Source: Geminicoccus harenae (GTDB lineage Bacteria > Pseudomonadota > Alphaproteobacteria > Geminicoccales > Geminicoccaceae). Taken from it: a stretch of DNA of 64,000 bases. Position numbers and translations under genes: made by a program. The DNA is taken from NCBI RefSeq assembly GCF_019800005.1, contig NZ_JABGCL010000001.1, positions 124,001-188,000 on the forward strand, read 5' to 3'. Positions within the stretch are counted from its first letter, which is position 1. Each line of letters opens with the position of its first letter. The notes below the pieces were generated by a model. That model was not told the DNA's origin, searched no databases, and saw only the letters and a program-made list of their open reading frames with translations. This document shows, piece by piece, positions 19,842-30,269 of this stretch.

Positions 19842-19891
19842 GGGTCAGGCTCGGCGGCTCGGCATTCTGGGCAAGGCGGGGTGGCGGCAGG

Positions 19892-21046
19892 TCAGGCGGC
19901 GCGGCGCGCGCGGATCGCCTCGACGAATCGCTGGAACAGATAGTGGCTGTCGGCCGGACCGGGCGATGCCTCGGGATGATACTGCACCGAGAAGACCGGC
20001 TTGCCCTCCAGGGCGATGCCCTGGATGGTGCCATCGAACAGGGAGCGGTGGGTGATCGTCACGCCCTCGGGCAGACCCGCTTCGTCGATGGCGAAGCCGT
20101 GGTTCTGCGAGGTGATCTCGACCCGCCCGGTGGTGTGGTCCTTGACCGGATGGTTGGCGCCGTGATGGCCGTGCGGCATCTTCATCGTGCGGGCACCCAG
20201 CGCCAGGCCCAGCAACTGGTGGCCCAGGCAGATGCCGAACACCGGCAGGTCGGATGCCACCACCTCCTGGATCACCGGCACCGCATGCTCGCCGGTGGCG
20301 GCCGGGTCGCCCGGCCCGTTGCCCAGCAGCACCCCGTCCGGCTCCAGCGCCAGGATCTCCTGGGCGGTGGTGGTCGCCGGGACCACGGTGATCCGGCAGC
20401 CCTCCTCGGCCAGCGAGCGCAGGATGTTGCTCTTGATGCCGTAGTCGACCGCCACGATGTGCGGGCCGTCGCCCTTGCCCGGCCGGTAGCCCTGGAGATC
20501 CCACCCGCCCTGGTCCCAGCCATAGCGCTGGGTGGCCGAAACCTCGGTGGCGAGGTCCTGGCCGACCATGGGCGGGGCGGCGGCAGCCGCCGCCTTCAGC
20601 GCCTCGATGTCGATCTGGCCATCAGGTGCCACCTGCAGCGCCGCGTTCTGGCTGCCCGCCTCGCGCAGGCGCCGGGTCAGCCGCCTGGTGTCGACGCCCG
20701 AGATGGCGCCGAGCCCGTGGTCGGCCAGCCAGGTCTCCAGCGACTGCTCGGCCCGCCAGTTCGACGGCGGCGTCGGCAGGGCGCGGAACACCGCACCGAC
20801 GGCGTGCGGCGTCATCGCCTCGCTGTCCTGGGCATTCACGCCGACATTGCCGACATGCGGAAAGGTGAAGGTGACGATCTGCCCGGCATAGGACGGATCG
20901 GTCAGAATCTCCTGGTAGCCGGTGATCGCGGTGTTGAACACGATCTCGGCGGTGCGGATGCCGGCAGCGCCGTGACCTCGTCCGAGAAACACGGTGCCGT
21001 CGGCGAGCGCCAGGGCGGCGGTAGGCTTGGAGCCCGAGTTGGTCAT
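19892..21046 (-). CDS. carA: Carbamoyl-phosphate synthase small (glutaminase) subunit CarA
   Basis: Hydrolyses glutamine and passes ammonia to CarB. From ATG 21046 it is 384 residues, the normal size, with GGAAGG upstream. The frame opens 25 codons earlier but that lead is not conserved. The N-terminal CarA domain reads ALALADGTVFLGRG and FNTAITGYQEILTDPSYAGQI. The class-I amidotransferase domain holds the nucleophilic Cys in VFGICLGHQLLGLA and the His/Glu pair in VQYHPEASPGP. It is the promoter-proximal gene of the minus-strand run and is divergent from yqeY across a 288-base gap. Confidence 0.97.
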   Translation of the reverse strand: MTNSGSKPTAALALADGTVFLGRGHGAAGIRTAEIVFNTAITGYQEILTDPSYAGQIVTFTFPHVGNVGVNAQDSEAMTPHAVGAVFRALPTPPSNWRAEQSLETWLADHGLGAISGVDTRRLTRRLREAGSQNAALQVAPDGQIDIEALKAAAAAAPPMVGQDLATEVSATQRYGWDQGGWDLQGYRPGKGDGPHIVAVDYGIKSNILRSLAEEGCRITVVPATTTAQEILALEPDGVLLGNGPGDPAATGEHAVPVIQEVVASDLPVFGICLGHQLLGLALGARTMKMPHGHHGANHPVKDHTTGRVEITSQNHGFAIDEAGLPEGVTITHRSLFDGTIQGIALEGKPVFSVQYHPEASPGPADSHYLFQRFVEAIRARRAA

Positions 21047-21334
21047 GGCGCGCCTTCCGGAATGAGGCACATGCCCGCCTGAACGGCGGACGTGCGGAAC
21101 GGCGGCCGTGACATGCGTCACGACCCCGCCGCTTCTGCCACCGGCTCACCCGCCGGTCAAGGCGGCTGGCTCCCCGATCGACACCGGATGCGCCGGTACC
21201 GGAGGTGGCGGGCCGTCGCCGGAAACGCCGCCCCTTGAAACCCGTTCATCGGAGGGATAACTGCCGCCCGCCGATGCCTGTCCGCTGCGAACCGTTCGCG
21301 GCGTGCGGGCGTTTGGCCATTGGAGTGTGGTTCA

Positions 21335-21790
21335 GTGCTGCGTGAGAAGGTAGAGGCCGCCTTGCGGGAGGCGGTCGCCGGGAATGACGAGCCGGCCGTG
21401 CGCACGCTCCGCCTGGTCCGGTGCGCGCTGAACGAGCGGCGCAGCTGCGACAAGGAATCGGGCCGGTCGGAGCAGGTCCCGGACCAGGAGGTCGAGCGCA
21501 TGCTCGCCGCCATGATCCAGCAGCGGCGCGAGCAGATCCCGCGCTACGAGGAGCAGGGCCAGCTCGAGCTGGCGCGGCAGGAGGAGGAGGAGATCGAGGT
21601 CATCTCCCGCTTCCTGCCACCGGTCATGGACGAGGAGGCCACGCTCGCGGCGGTCGATGCCGCGCTGGCACGCACCGGCGCCCAGAAGGTGAAGGACCTG
21701 GGCCGGGTCCTGACGGAGCTCAAGGCTCAGTTCGCTGGACGGATGGACTTCGGCCGGGCGAAGCTGCTCTTGCAGCAGCGGCTGCACTGA
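21335..21790 (+). CDS. GatB/YqeY domain protein
   Basis: Small helical protein (about 151 residues) related to the tail domain of the amidotransferase GatB. Free-standing YqeY proteins may help tRNA-dependent amidation, though the function is not established. Motifs are LREKVEAALREAV, LRLVRCALNER, EVERMLAAMIQQRREQI, EEIEVISRFLPPVMDEE and DLGRVLTELKAQFAGRMDFGRA. I use GTG 21335, with GGAG nine bases upstream, because it yields the family start MLREK. A TTG at 21320 would overlap that ribosome site. It is followed 28 bases later by dnaG, the standard alphaproteobacterial order carA/yqeY/dnaG/rpoD. Confidence 0.92.
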   Translation: MLREKVEAALREAVAGNDEPAVRTLRLVRCALNERRSCDKESGRSEQVPDQEVERMLAAMIQQRREQIPRYEEQGQLELARQEEEEIEVISRFLPPVMDEEATLAAVDAALARTGAQKVKDLGRVLTELKAQFAGRMDFGRAKLLLQQRLH

Positions 21791-21818
21791 GCGGGCACAT
21801 CTTCCGGAGGACGCGGGC

Positions 21819-23552
21819 TTGAGCGGGGCGCCACGGCCGAACCTGGACGAGTTCAAGGCGCGCCTGCCGCTGGTCGAGATCGTGGGCCGCCATGTCCGCC
21901 TGGTGCGCAAGGGGCGCGAGTGGCAGGGGCTCTGCCCGTTCCACAAGGAGAAGAGCCCGTCCTTCAGCGTCGTGGAGGACAAGGGCTTCTTCCACTGCTT
22001 CGGCTGCGGCGCGCACGGCAATGCCATCGACTTCGTCATGCGCGTCGAGAACCTGGAGTTCGCCGACGCCCTGCAGCGGCTGGAGGAACTGACCGGCATC
22101 CTGGCGCCGCGGCGCGAGGGAGGGCAGGGCCCGCGCGTCGACCAGGACCTCTATACGGTCAACCAGGCTGCGGCCGAGTGGTTCGCAGCCCAGCTCGACG
22201 CTGCGGCGGGCCGGGAAGCGCGTGCCTATCTCGCCGGCCGCAAGCTGGCAGCCGAGCAGGTCCGGCGCTTCGGCCTGGGCTATGCGCCCGGCAGCGGCCA
22301 GGCACTCCAGGAAGCGCTCAGTGCCCGCGGCCTGTCGGTGGCCAAGCTCGCCGAGGCAGGGCTGGTCCTGATCGACGAGGAGGGCGGCCGCCGGCCCTAT
22401 GACCGGTTCCGCAACCGCCTGATGTTCCCGATCCGCGACGAGCGCGGAAGGGTGGTGGGGTTCGGCGGCCGGGCGTTCGGCGATGCCAAGCCGAAATACC
22501 TGAACACGGCGGAAACGCCGCTCTTCCACAAGGGCGAGCTGCTCTACGGCCTGGACCTCGCCCTGGCGCCGGCGCGGCAGGCGCGCCGCGTCGTGGTGGT
22601 CGAGGGTTATGTCGACGTGATCGCCATGCATGAGGCGGGCCTGCCGTTCGCGGTGGCGCCGCTCGGCACGGCACTGGGCGAGCGGCAGCTCCAGCGCCTG
22701 TGGAAGCTCTCGCCCGAGCCCGTCCTGTGCTTCGATGGCGACGACGCCGGCAGGCGCGCGGCCGATCGCGCCGCGGAACGGGCCTTGCCCCATCTTTCGC
22801 CGGACCGGTCGCTGCGCGTGGCCTTCCTGCCGCCCGGCAAGGACCCGGACGACCTGCTGCGTGGCGAGGGGCCGGCTGCCATCCAGCGGGTGCTGGACGG
22901 TGCGGTGCCGCTGGTCGACTTCCTGTGGTCGGTGGGCATCGAGGGACGGCCGATCGATACGCCCGAGCGGCGCGCTGCGTTGCGCCGCGACTGCATCGAG
23001 CGGCTGCGCCGGATCGGCGATCCCGAGCTGCAGCGCCAGTACGTGACCGAGTTCCGCCGCAGGCTCGACATCCTGATGCCGTTCCGCACGGTGCAGCGCC
23101 GTCAGCCCGCCACGGCCCAGGTCGCCGGCAGCAGTTTGCGGCCGTTCGACGACCGGGAGCGGCTGGAGCAGGCGCTGCTGGCGCCGGTGCTGGCCGAGCC
23201 CCGGCATTTGCGCTCGCTCGAGGAGGAAATTGCCGACTTCGGGTGGAAGGTTCCCGACCACCAGCGGCTCGTGAGCCACATGCTCGAGTGGTATGCACTT
23301 TCCCTGGACGAGGACCCTGCTGCGGAGCTTGACGGCCGGGCACTGTCCCACCATCTGGCACTGTCAGGCTTGGGCGATCTTGCTGACCGCATCCTGCGTG
23401 ATCGGTCCTCTGGTAATCACCAGCGCCAGGCGACGTCGGACGAACTGGTCCTCGAGCAGTGGGCCAGACTACGTGGGAAGAGAATGCTGCGGGCACGTGC
23501 GCGCGCAGCGTTCGCGAGTTCGTTGGAACCCGATGGTGACGTCGGCGACTGA
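21819..23552 (+). CDS. dnaG: DNA primase DnaG
   Basis: Synthesises RNA primers for replication. 577 residues, slightly short. The N-terminal zinc ribbon is LCPFHKEKSPSF to FHCFGCGAHGNAIDF (Cys, His, Cys, Cys ligands). The TOPRIM core includes the acidic VVVVEGYVDVIAMH and LCFDGDDAGRRAADRA motifs. The C-terminal region that would contact DnaB is present but poorly conserved. Translation begins at TTG 21819 with GGAGGA upstream. The gene is co-directional with yqeY before it and rpoD after it, with 135 bases to the rpoD start. Confidence 0.97.
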   Translation: MSGAPRPNLDEFKARLPLVEIVGRHVRLVRKGREWQGLCPFHKEKSPSFSVVEDKGFFHCFGCGAHGNAIDFVMRVENLEFADALQRLEELTGILAPRREGGQGPRVDQDLYTVNQAAAEWFAAQLDAAAGREARAYLAGRKLAAEQVRRFGLGYAPGSGQALQEALSARGLSVAKLAEAGLVLIDEEGGRRPYDRFRNRLMFPIRDERGRVVGFGGRAFGDAKPKYLNTAETPLFHKGELLYGLDLALAPARQARRVVVVEGYVDVIAMHEAGLPFAVAPLGTALGERQLQRLWKLSPEPVLCFDGDDAGRRAADRAAERALPHLSPDRSLRVAFLPPGKDPDDLLRGEGPAAIQRVLDGAVPLVDFLWSVGIEGRPIDTPERRAALRRDCIERLRRIGDPELQRQYVTEFRRRLDILMPFRTVQRRQPATAQVAGSSLRPFDDRERLEQALLAPVLAEPRHLRSLEEEIADFGWKVPDHQRLVSHMLEWYALSLDEDPAAELDGRALSHHLALSGLGDLADRILRDRSSGNHQRQATSDELVLEQWARLRGKRMLRARARAAFASSLEPDGDVGD

Positions 23553-23687
23553 CGCCGCGTGCCCTTTCCCCTGTCCCTCGTGCCATTTTCGCAACAGTAG
23601 CATCTTTCTCCGCTCGGCGCGCAACCGGGCGGACATTGGCAATTCCGGCTTAGCGGCTTGGACCGGCCGCGACAGGAGGTTTCCCGC

Positions 23688-25739
<2,052 letters not shown>

Positions 25740-25753
25740 GCCTCGGTCGGGCT

Positions 25754-25782
25754 CCCCTCGAGGCTGACGCTGCCTCGAGGGG
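25754..25782 (+). terminator. Strong hairpin after rpoD
   Basis: Perfect 11-bp stem CCCCTCGAGGC/GCCTCGAGGGG with a 7-base loop, starting 14 bases after the rpoD stop. The following sequence is only moderately T-rich (GGTTTCTTC about 17 bases on), so it is terminator-like rather than canonical. It could equally end leftward read-through of the acetyltransferase gene, whose stop lies 31 bases to the right. Confidence 0.6.
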
Positions 25783-25812
25783 CTTCCGGCGGAGCGGTTT
25801 CTTCAAAAGGCG

Positions 25813-26310
25813 CTAAGTCGCCTGCTTTTCCATGAAGATGGCACCCTCGCCATACGCAGAGAGCGTTTCCTTCGGAACCCTCTGGCTGGGCGCGAAGCCG
25901 AAGCGCGACCAGAAGCCGGCAGTCCCGTACACCGAGATGAGCACCACGGACGCGTAGTTCTCCGCGACGCTCAGGAGTTTCTCGATGCCCTGGCGCGCTA
26001 GGCCACTGCCGCGCAGGTGCGGAAGAAGTGCGACGTCGTGAATGTAGAACTCCAGGGCATCGGCGGGGATCTCACCCAGGAGCGTATTGAGCTTTGGCGG
26101 CCCAGACGGGCGGATCGGGTGCGCCACGGCATAACCGACGACTGCGCCCTCCTCCTCGAGGACGAAGCAGCCGTCAGGAAATAAGCGCAGACGTTCCTCC
26201 AGGACATCCTGTTCCTCGAGAAGATCGGGATGCACGGCGTCTGCGACTGCTGTGATGTCGGCCAAATCGCGTTGTTGCATCGGGCGCCAGTAGGCCATTT
26301 GGCCGTTCAT
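25813..26310 (-). CDS. GNAT-family N-acetyltransferase
   Basis: 165 residues. The acetyl-CoA-binding motif A is clear: [24 protein letters not shown], with the R-x-x-G-x-A pyrophosphate loop, followed by the beta-bulge strand and [13 protein letters not shown], typical of small-molecule or protein acetyltransferases. The substrate is unknown. The gene is convergent with rpoD and uses somewhat lower G+C than its neighbours, so acquisition is possible. The start could be ATG 26310 or the internal methionines MAYWRP or MQQRDL, since no strong ribosome site is visible. Confidence 0.85.
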   Translation of the reverse strand: MNGQMAYWRPMQQRDLADITAVADAVHPDLLEEQDVLEERLRLFPDGCFVLEEEGAVVGYAVAHPIRPSGPPKLNTLLGEIPADALEFYIHDVALLPHLRGSGLARQGIEKLLSVAENYASVVLISVYGTAGFWSRFGFAPSQRVPKETLSAYGEGAIFMEKQAT

Positions 26311-26709
26311 CCATTCTGAAAAACAGTTTGGCGGCTTCTATTCCGTGGGTGTCGAGTTGATCAATGGGCCCCGTCTCTGCGCATTGACCATCATTCCCTG
26401 AACATCTCTCCCCACTGCCTTGAAGCGAAGCGGACCTGCGCCCAGGCAGACGGCCAGAAGACGCACATCCCGGGCTCCGGATAACAAAACGCTCCGCCTG
26501 TCCTGGCGCGTGCCGGTGCTTCGCCGTCGACGGAGCATCGCCATTCCCTGGGTGCAGCCTATCTGTTCCTGCAGTCCATCCCCTCGGACGCGAGCTTCGT
26601 CTTCCCCGGAGGATGCTCGGACAGCCAGATGTGAGATCCCGTTCTGGCCGTTCCAGTGCCGTCCGCTGCATGTCCGGATGGGGCAACCGGCTAGTGGAGG
26701 TTCTTCACC
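26311..26709. other. 400-base stretch without a recognised gene
   Basis: Lower G+C than the flanks and no frame with convincing protein character on either strand. Short open frames here have random-looking composition. It presumably holds the promoters for the divergent acetyltransferase and the small secreted protein. The ribosome site of the latter, GGAGG, ends about 10 bases before 26710. Confidence 0.4.
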
Positions 26710-27036
26710 ATGGGAATTCGTCGGTACCTGACCGTGGCCGCGACCGTCCTCGTCCTCTCCGGCTCCGCCCAGGCGGCAACCACCCATCCGAAGCCGATTC
26801 AGGGCGGCAGTATCAATATCGGCGTCGTATCGGGCAGCGGCTATTACACGGTCGAACCCGAGGGCTTCCGTGTCGTCGTCACGCTCACCAAGGGCACCGA
26901 GCGTCCGATCCGCTTCGAGGCGGTGCTCACGCCTGGCCAGAGCGTCCTCCTGTCCGCGCCCAGGGAAGTCGGCGCCGAGAGCGAGGTGATCGAGATTACC
27001 CGCGAAGGTGACGAGCTGGTGGTGACCAGGCCATAG
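26710..27036 (+). CDS. Small secreted protein of unknown function
   Basis: 108 residues. A Sec signal peptide is evident (RRYLTVAATVLVLSGSAQA, cleavage likely after AQA near residue 22). The mature part of about 85 residues is predicted beta-rich, with alternating hydrophobic stretches such as YTVEPEGFRVVVTLTKG, FEAVLTPGQSVLLSAP and EVIEITREGDELVVTRP. It has no cysteine. I do not recognise a family. A good GGAGG ribosome site supports translation. It lies alone, upstream of the tRNA on the same strand, so its role in the periplasm cannot be read from context. Confidence 0.75.
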   Translation: MGIRRYLTVAATVLVLSGSAQAATTHPKPIQGGSINIGVVSGSGYYTVEPEGFRVVVTLTKGTERPIRFEAVLTPGQSVLLSAPREVGAESEVIEITREGDELVVTRP

Positions 27037-27108
27037 CCGGGCGGAACTGCCGCCGGACCGGCATCGATTGCCAGGACCGGGGGACGACGTTATCACCGCC
27101 GCCCGGTG

Positions 27109-27184
27109 GGGCCTGTAGCTCAGGGGTTAGAGCGGGCCGCTCATAACGGCTTGGTCGCGGGTTCAAATCCTGCCGGGCCCACCA
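27109..27184 (+). tRNA. tRNA with CAT anticodon, probably tRNA-Ile2 (lysidine-modified)
   Basis: The 76-base cloverleaf is complete with encoded CCA. The acceptor stem GGGCCTG/CGGGCCC has one G-T pair. D arm AGCTC..GAGC, anticodon stem GCCG/CGGC around loop CTCATAA, and T arm GCGGG-TTCAAAT-CCTGC. The anticodon CAT would normally mean Met. However, the anticodon-loop flanks and the variable segment CTTGGTCG match the tRNA-Ile2 class, in which TilS converts C34 to lysidine to read AUA. Initiator features (three G-C pairs in the anticodon stem, unpaired position 1) are absent. Confidence 0.85.
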
Positions 27185-27297
27185 GTCGCGCTGGCCCGCT
27201 GCAACCGGAACCGCCCCCACAGCGTTGATGCAGCAACCGGGCCGAGCCGGGCGTGCCGTGTTGCTCCTGACCGACCCGAACCAGGGAAGGCGGGAAG

Positions 27298-28011
27298 ATG
27301 CTCGACGGCAGCCAGCGCAACCTCACTCCGGCCGTTCAGGCGCCGGTGTTCCCCGGCACGCCGAACGAGTTCATCACCGTCCTGGCGCATTTCCACCGCG
27401 CCGAGATCGCCCGCATGGCCGGCTGGCGCGACCGGATCGACCGGACCACCAACTGGGCGATCACGGTGGTGGCAGCCCTCTTGTCCGTGTCCCTGTCCAC
27501 GCCCACCGCCCATCACGGCGTGCTCCTGTTCGCCATGCTGCTGGTGCTGCTGCTCCTGGTGATCGAGGCGCGCCGCTACCGGTTCTTCGACGTGTACCGC
27601 AACCGGGTGCGCCGCATGGAGCGCAACTATTTCGCCCAGGTGTTCGCGCCCGCCCCCGACACCAGCGACGACTGGGTGCGCGCGCTGGGCGAGGACCTGC
27701 GCCGGCCGCTGTTCCTGATCGACCTGCGCCGGGCGATGGCGCGCCGGCTGCGTCGTAACTACTGCTGGATGTTCCTGATCCTGCTGCTCGCCTGGCTGGT
27801 GAAGACCAGCACCACCGCCCCGCCCGAGGACAGCGTGCGGTTGCGCCTGGTGCAGTCGTTCGGCGAATGGCTGGGCAATGCTGCGATCGGCCCGGTCCCG
27901 GGCTGGATCGTGATGCTGGTCGTGGCCGGGTTCTACGCCTGGATAGCGGTGGCTTCCCTGCGCCGGCCGGAAAGCCAGGGCGAGATGGCATTCGGCAACG
28001 TCCATGTCTGA
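27298..28011 (+). CDS. DUF2270 integral membrane protein
   Basis: 237 residues. The family opening is recognisable: AHFHRAEIARMAGWRDRIDRTTNWAIT. There are about four membrane segments: WAITVVAALLSVSLS, HGVLLFAMLLVLLLLVI, YCWMFLILLLAWLV and GWIVMLVVAGFYAWIAV. The central cytoplasmic part is basic, with the family's arginine-rich stretch RYRFFDVYRNRVRRMERNYF. The function is unknown. ATG 27298 is preceded by GGGAAGG. It starts about 115 bases after the tRNA, with no integrase or repeat to suggest an element inserted there. Confidence 0.85.
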   Translation: MLDGSQRNLTPAVQAPVFPGTPNEFITVLAHFHRAEIARMAGWRDRIDRTTNWAITVVAALLSVSLSTPTAHHGVLLFAMLLVLLLLVIEARRYRFFDVYRNRVRRMERNYFAQVFAPAPDTSDDWVRALGEDLRRPLFLIDLRRAMARRLRRNYCWMFLILLLAWLVKTSTTAPPEDSVRLRLVQSFGEWLGNAAIGPVPGWIVMLVVAGFYAWIAVASLRRPESQGEMAFGNVHV

Positions 28012-28320
28012 CGCCACCTGTGGCGATCCCGCCAAATCCACCGTGCCGCAGTTCGCTAGATCGATTTCGCGCCACGGATGCACCTGCTGGCCGCTACCGA
28101 AGCCTCGTATATGAGGCTAGCGTTGTGCCACCGCGGCGGAAGGCGGTGTGCCGGCGGGAGCCTGGGCTCCCGGGGCACCGGAGGGAGATCAGGGAAACGG
28201 GATCGAGCAGGATCGGGCCCATAAGGCCGGCAGTTCCGCCGCTGATCGATCCCGCCGGCCATGGAAATGTCGGCAGGCAGGCTGTCGCCGGCGAATCCGG
28301 TCGATCAGGGAATCAAGACC
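28012..28320. other. Intergenic region upstream of the MHS transporter
   Basis: About 310 bases with no protein gene. It contains short inverted repeats, GCCAC-CT-GTGGC just after the DUF2270 stop and AGCCTC-GTATAT-GAGGCT near 28100, but neither has a T tract. It probably holds the transporter promoter and a long untranslated leader. No known riboswitch is recognised. Confidence 0.35.
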
Positions 28321-30039
28321 ATGGCTTCAGTAGCCGGTCGTCCCGGAATGGGCAGCAAGACCCGGCCGATGACGGCGGAAGAACGCAAGGTGATCTTTGC
28401 CTCTTCGGCAGGTACGGTCTTCGAGTGGTACGACTTCTATCTCTACGGTTCGTTGGCGGTCATCATCGGCGCCAAGTTCTTCACCCAGTTCGACGAGACT
28501 ACACGCAACATCTTCGCGCTGCTGGCGTTTGCCGCGGGCTTCCTGGTCCGGCCATTCGGCGCACTGGTGTTCGGCCGGCTGGGCGACCTGGTCGGGCGCA
28601 AGTACACCTTCCTGATCACCATCCTGATCATGGGCGTCTCGACCTTCCTGGTCGGCATCCTGCCCACGGCCGACAGCATCGGCCTGCTGGCACCCACCAT
28701 CCTGATCATCCTGCGCCTCCTGCAGGGCCTGGCGCTGGGCGGTGAGTATGGCGGTGCCGCCACCTATGTGGCGGAGCACGCGCCGCAGGGAAGGCGCGGC
28801 TTCTACACGTCCTGGATCCAGACCACCGCGACGCTCGGCCTGTTCCTCTCGCTCCTGGTCATCCTCATGGTCCGCTCGATGCTCGGCGAGGAAGCGTTCG
28901 CCGACTGGGGCTGGCGCATCCCGTTCCTGATCTCGGTCGTGCTGCTCGGCATCTCGGTCTGGATCCGGATGCAGCTCCAGGAGAGCCCGGCGTTCAAGCG
29001 GATGAAGGAAGAGGGCACCGGATCCAAGGCACCGCTCTCCGAGGCGTTCGGCCAGTGGCGCTACGCCAAGTTCGCGATCATCGCGCTGTTCGGCCTTACC
29101 GCCGGCCAGGCCGTGGTCTGGTACACCGGCCAGTTCTACGCGCTGTTCTTCTTGCAGAGCATCCTCAAGGTCGACGGCTATTCAGCCAACCTGCTGATCG
29201 CCTGGTCGCTCCTGATCGGCACCGTAGGCTTCGTGTTCTTCGGCTGGCTGTCGGACAAGGTCGGGCGCAAGCCGATCATCCTGCTCGGCTGCCTGCTCGC
29301 AGCGCTGACCTACTTCCCGCTGTTCAAGATGCTGACGCAGACGGCCAACCCGACCCTGGCCGCGGCGCAGGCCTCGGCCCCGGTCACCGTGGTCGCCGAT
29401 CCGGCCCGCTGCTCCTTCCAGTTCAACCCGGTCGGCACCGCCAAGTTCACCACCTCCTGCGACATCGCCAAGGCGCTGCTCGCCAGGAACGCGGTGAACT
29501 ACACGGTCGAGGCCGCACCGCCCGGGACGATCGCCTCGGTCAAGATCGGCGACCAGACCATCCAGGCCTTCGACGCCGAGCGGGCCGGGGCCGATGCGGC
29601 AGCACTGGGCGAACAGTTCACCGCCGATGTCACCGCGGCCTTGGTCGCGCAGGGTTATCCGGCACCCGGTGATCCGAACATCGTGAAGCTCGACCACCCG
29701 TTCGACATCTTCGACGGGCGGACCTTCATGGTGGTGCTGATCCTGACGGTCCTGGTCATCTACGTGACCATGGTCTACGGCCCGATCGCCGCCGCCCTGG
29801 TCGAGCTGTTCCCGACCCGCATCCGCTACACCGCCATGTCGCTGCCCTACCATATCGGCAACGGCTGGTTCGGCGGCCTGCTGCCGGCCACGGCGTTCGC
29901 GATGATTGCCTGGCGCGGTGATATCTATTTCGGGCTCTGGTACCCGATCATCATCGCGGCGGCCACGGTCGTCATCGGCGTGCTGTTCGTGCCGGAAACC
30001 AAGGACCGCGACATCTTCGCGGACGACGCCCGGAGCTGA
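28321..30039 (+). CDS. MFS transporter of the metabolite:H+ symporter (MHS) family with extracytoplasmic insert
   Basis: 572 residues, longer than the usual 430-450 of MHS transporters such as ProP or ShiA. The family signature is plain: SAGTVFEWYDFYLYGSLAV, RPFGALVFGRLGDLVGRKYTF, LALGGEYGGAATYVAEHAP, then FGWLSDKVGRKPIILLG. About 130 extra residues (roughly 345-475) separate the two final halves. They are hydrophilic, include two Cys (ARCSFQF, TTSCDIA), and should lie outside the membrane between helices 8 and 9. The substrate is unknown; relatives carry carboxylates or betaines. I start at ATG 28321 (MASVAGRPG). The frame opens at 28261 with no better site. A terminator follows. Confidence 0.9.
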   Translation: MASVAGRPGMGSKTRPMTAEERKVIFASSAGTVFEWYDFYLYGSLAVIIGAKFFTQFDETTRNIFALLAFAAGFLVRPFGALVFGRLGDLVGRKYTFLITILIMGVSTFLVGILPTADSIGLLAPTILIILRLLQGLALGGEYGGAATYVAEHAPQGRRGFYTSWIQTTATLGLFLSLLVILMVRSMLGEEAFADWGWRIPFLISVVLLGISVWIRMQLQESPAFKRMKEEGTGSKAPLSEAFGQWRYAKFAIIALFGLTAGQAVVWYTGQFYALFFLQSILKVDGYSANLLIAWSLLIGTVGFVFFGWLSDKVGRKPIILLGCLLAALTYFPLFKMLTQTANPTLAAAQASAPVTVVADPARCSFQFNPVGTAKFTTSCDIAKALLARNAVNYTVEAAPPGTIASVKIGDQTIQAFDAERAGADAAALGEQFTADVTAALVAQGYPAPGDPNIVKLDHPFDIFDGRTFMVVLILTVLVIYVTMVYGPIAAALVELFPTRIRYTAMSLPYHIGNGWFGGLLPATAFAMIAWRGDIYFGLWYPIIIAAATVVIGVLFVPETKDRDIFADDARS

Positions 30040-30068
30040 AGCGCAACGCAGCGTCGGGTTTTCTTGGG

Positions 30069-30105
30069 AGGCGCCCGGGCTCGGCCCGGGTGCCTCTCGT
30101 ATTTT
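30069..30105 (+). terminator. Terminator after the MHS transporter
   Basis: 12-bp stem AGGCGCCCGGGC/GCCCGGGTGCCT with loop TCG and one G-T pair, followed by CTCGTATTTT. It begins 30 bases after the transporter stop. A good intrinsic terminator on the plus strand. Confidence 0.75.
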
Positions 30106-30248
30106 CGGGCGCCGGTCATGCATGGGCCAGACAGGCCTGCTCAAATTGGTGGAAGACATGCGCTGCGCGGAGTCGTAGACGATGCGCGAGTCTTGCCGCC
30201 CGCTCAGCTCATGCCAGAGATCCGAGGGGTAGAGACAAAGTAAAGTGG

Positions 30249-30261
30249 TTCTAAACTAGAG
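30249..30261 (+). promoter_or_regulatory. Dyad TCTA-AAC-TAGA just upstream of exbB, possible iron-responsive operator
   Basis: TTCTAAACTAGAG lies 9 bases before the exbB ATG. TCTA-N3-TAGA is an inverted repeat, and TTCTAAA equals one half of the Irr (ICE) consensus used by alphaproteobacteria for iron control. The matching upstream half-site is weak. An iron-responsive element here would fit a TonB-system operon, but the assignment is speculative. The 230-base gap before it holds no gene. Confidence 0.3.
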
Positions 30262-30269
30262 AGCGGTTC

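Noticed and set aside
26996..27326. Two small minus-strand frames whose products read like RQDLNPRPSRYERPAL and GPAGFEPATKPL
   Set aside because: These are the well-known spurious peptides from translating the antisense strand of a tRNA gene.
27100..28320. tRNA gene as an integration site of a mobile element
   Set aside because: No integrase, no direct repeat of the tRNA end and no element genes were found downstream.
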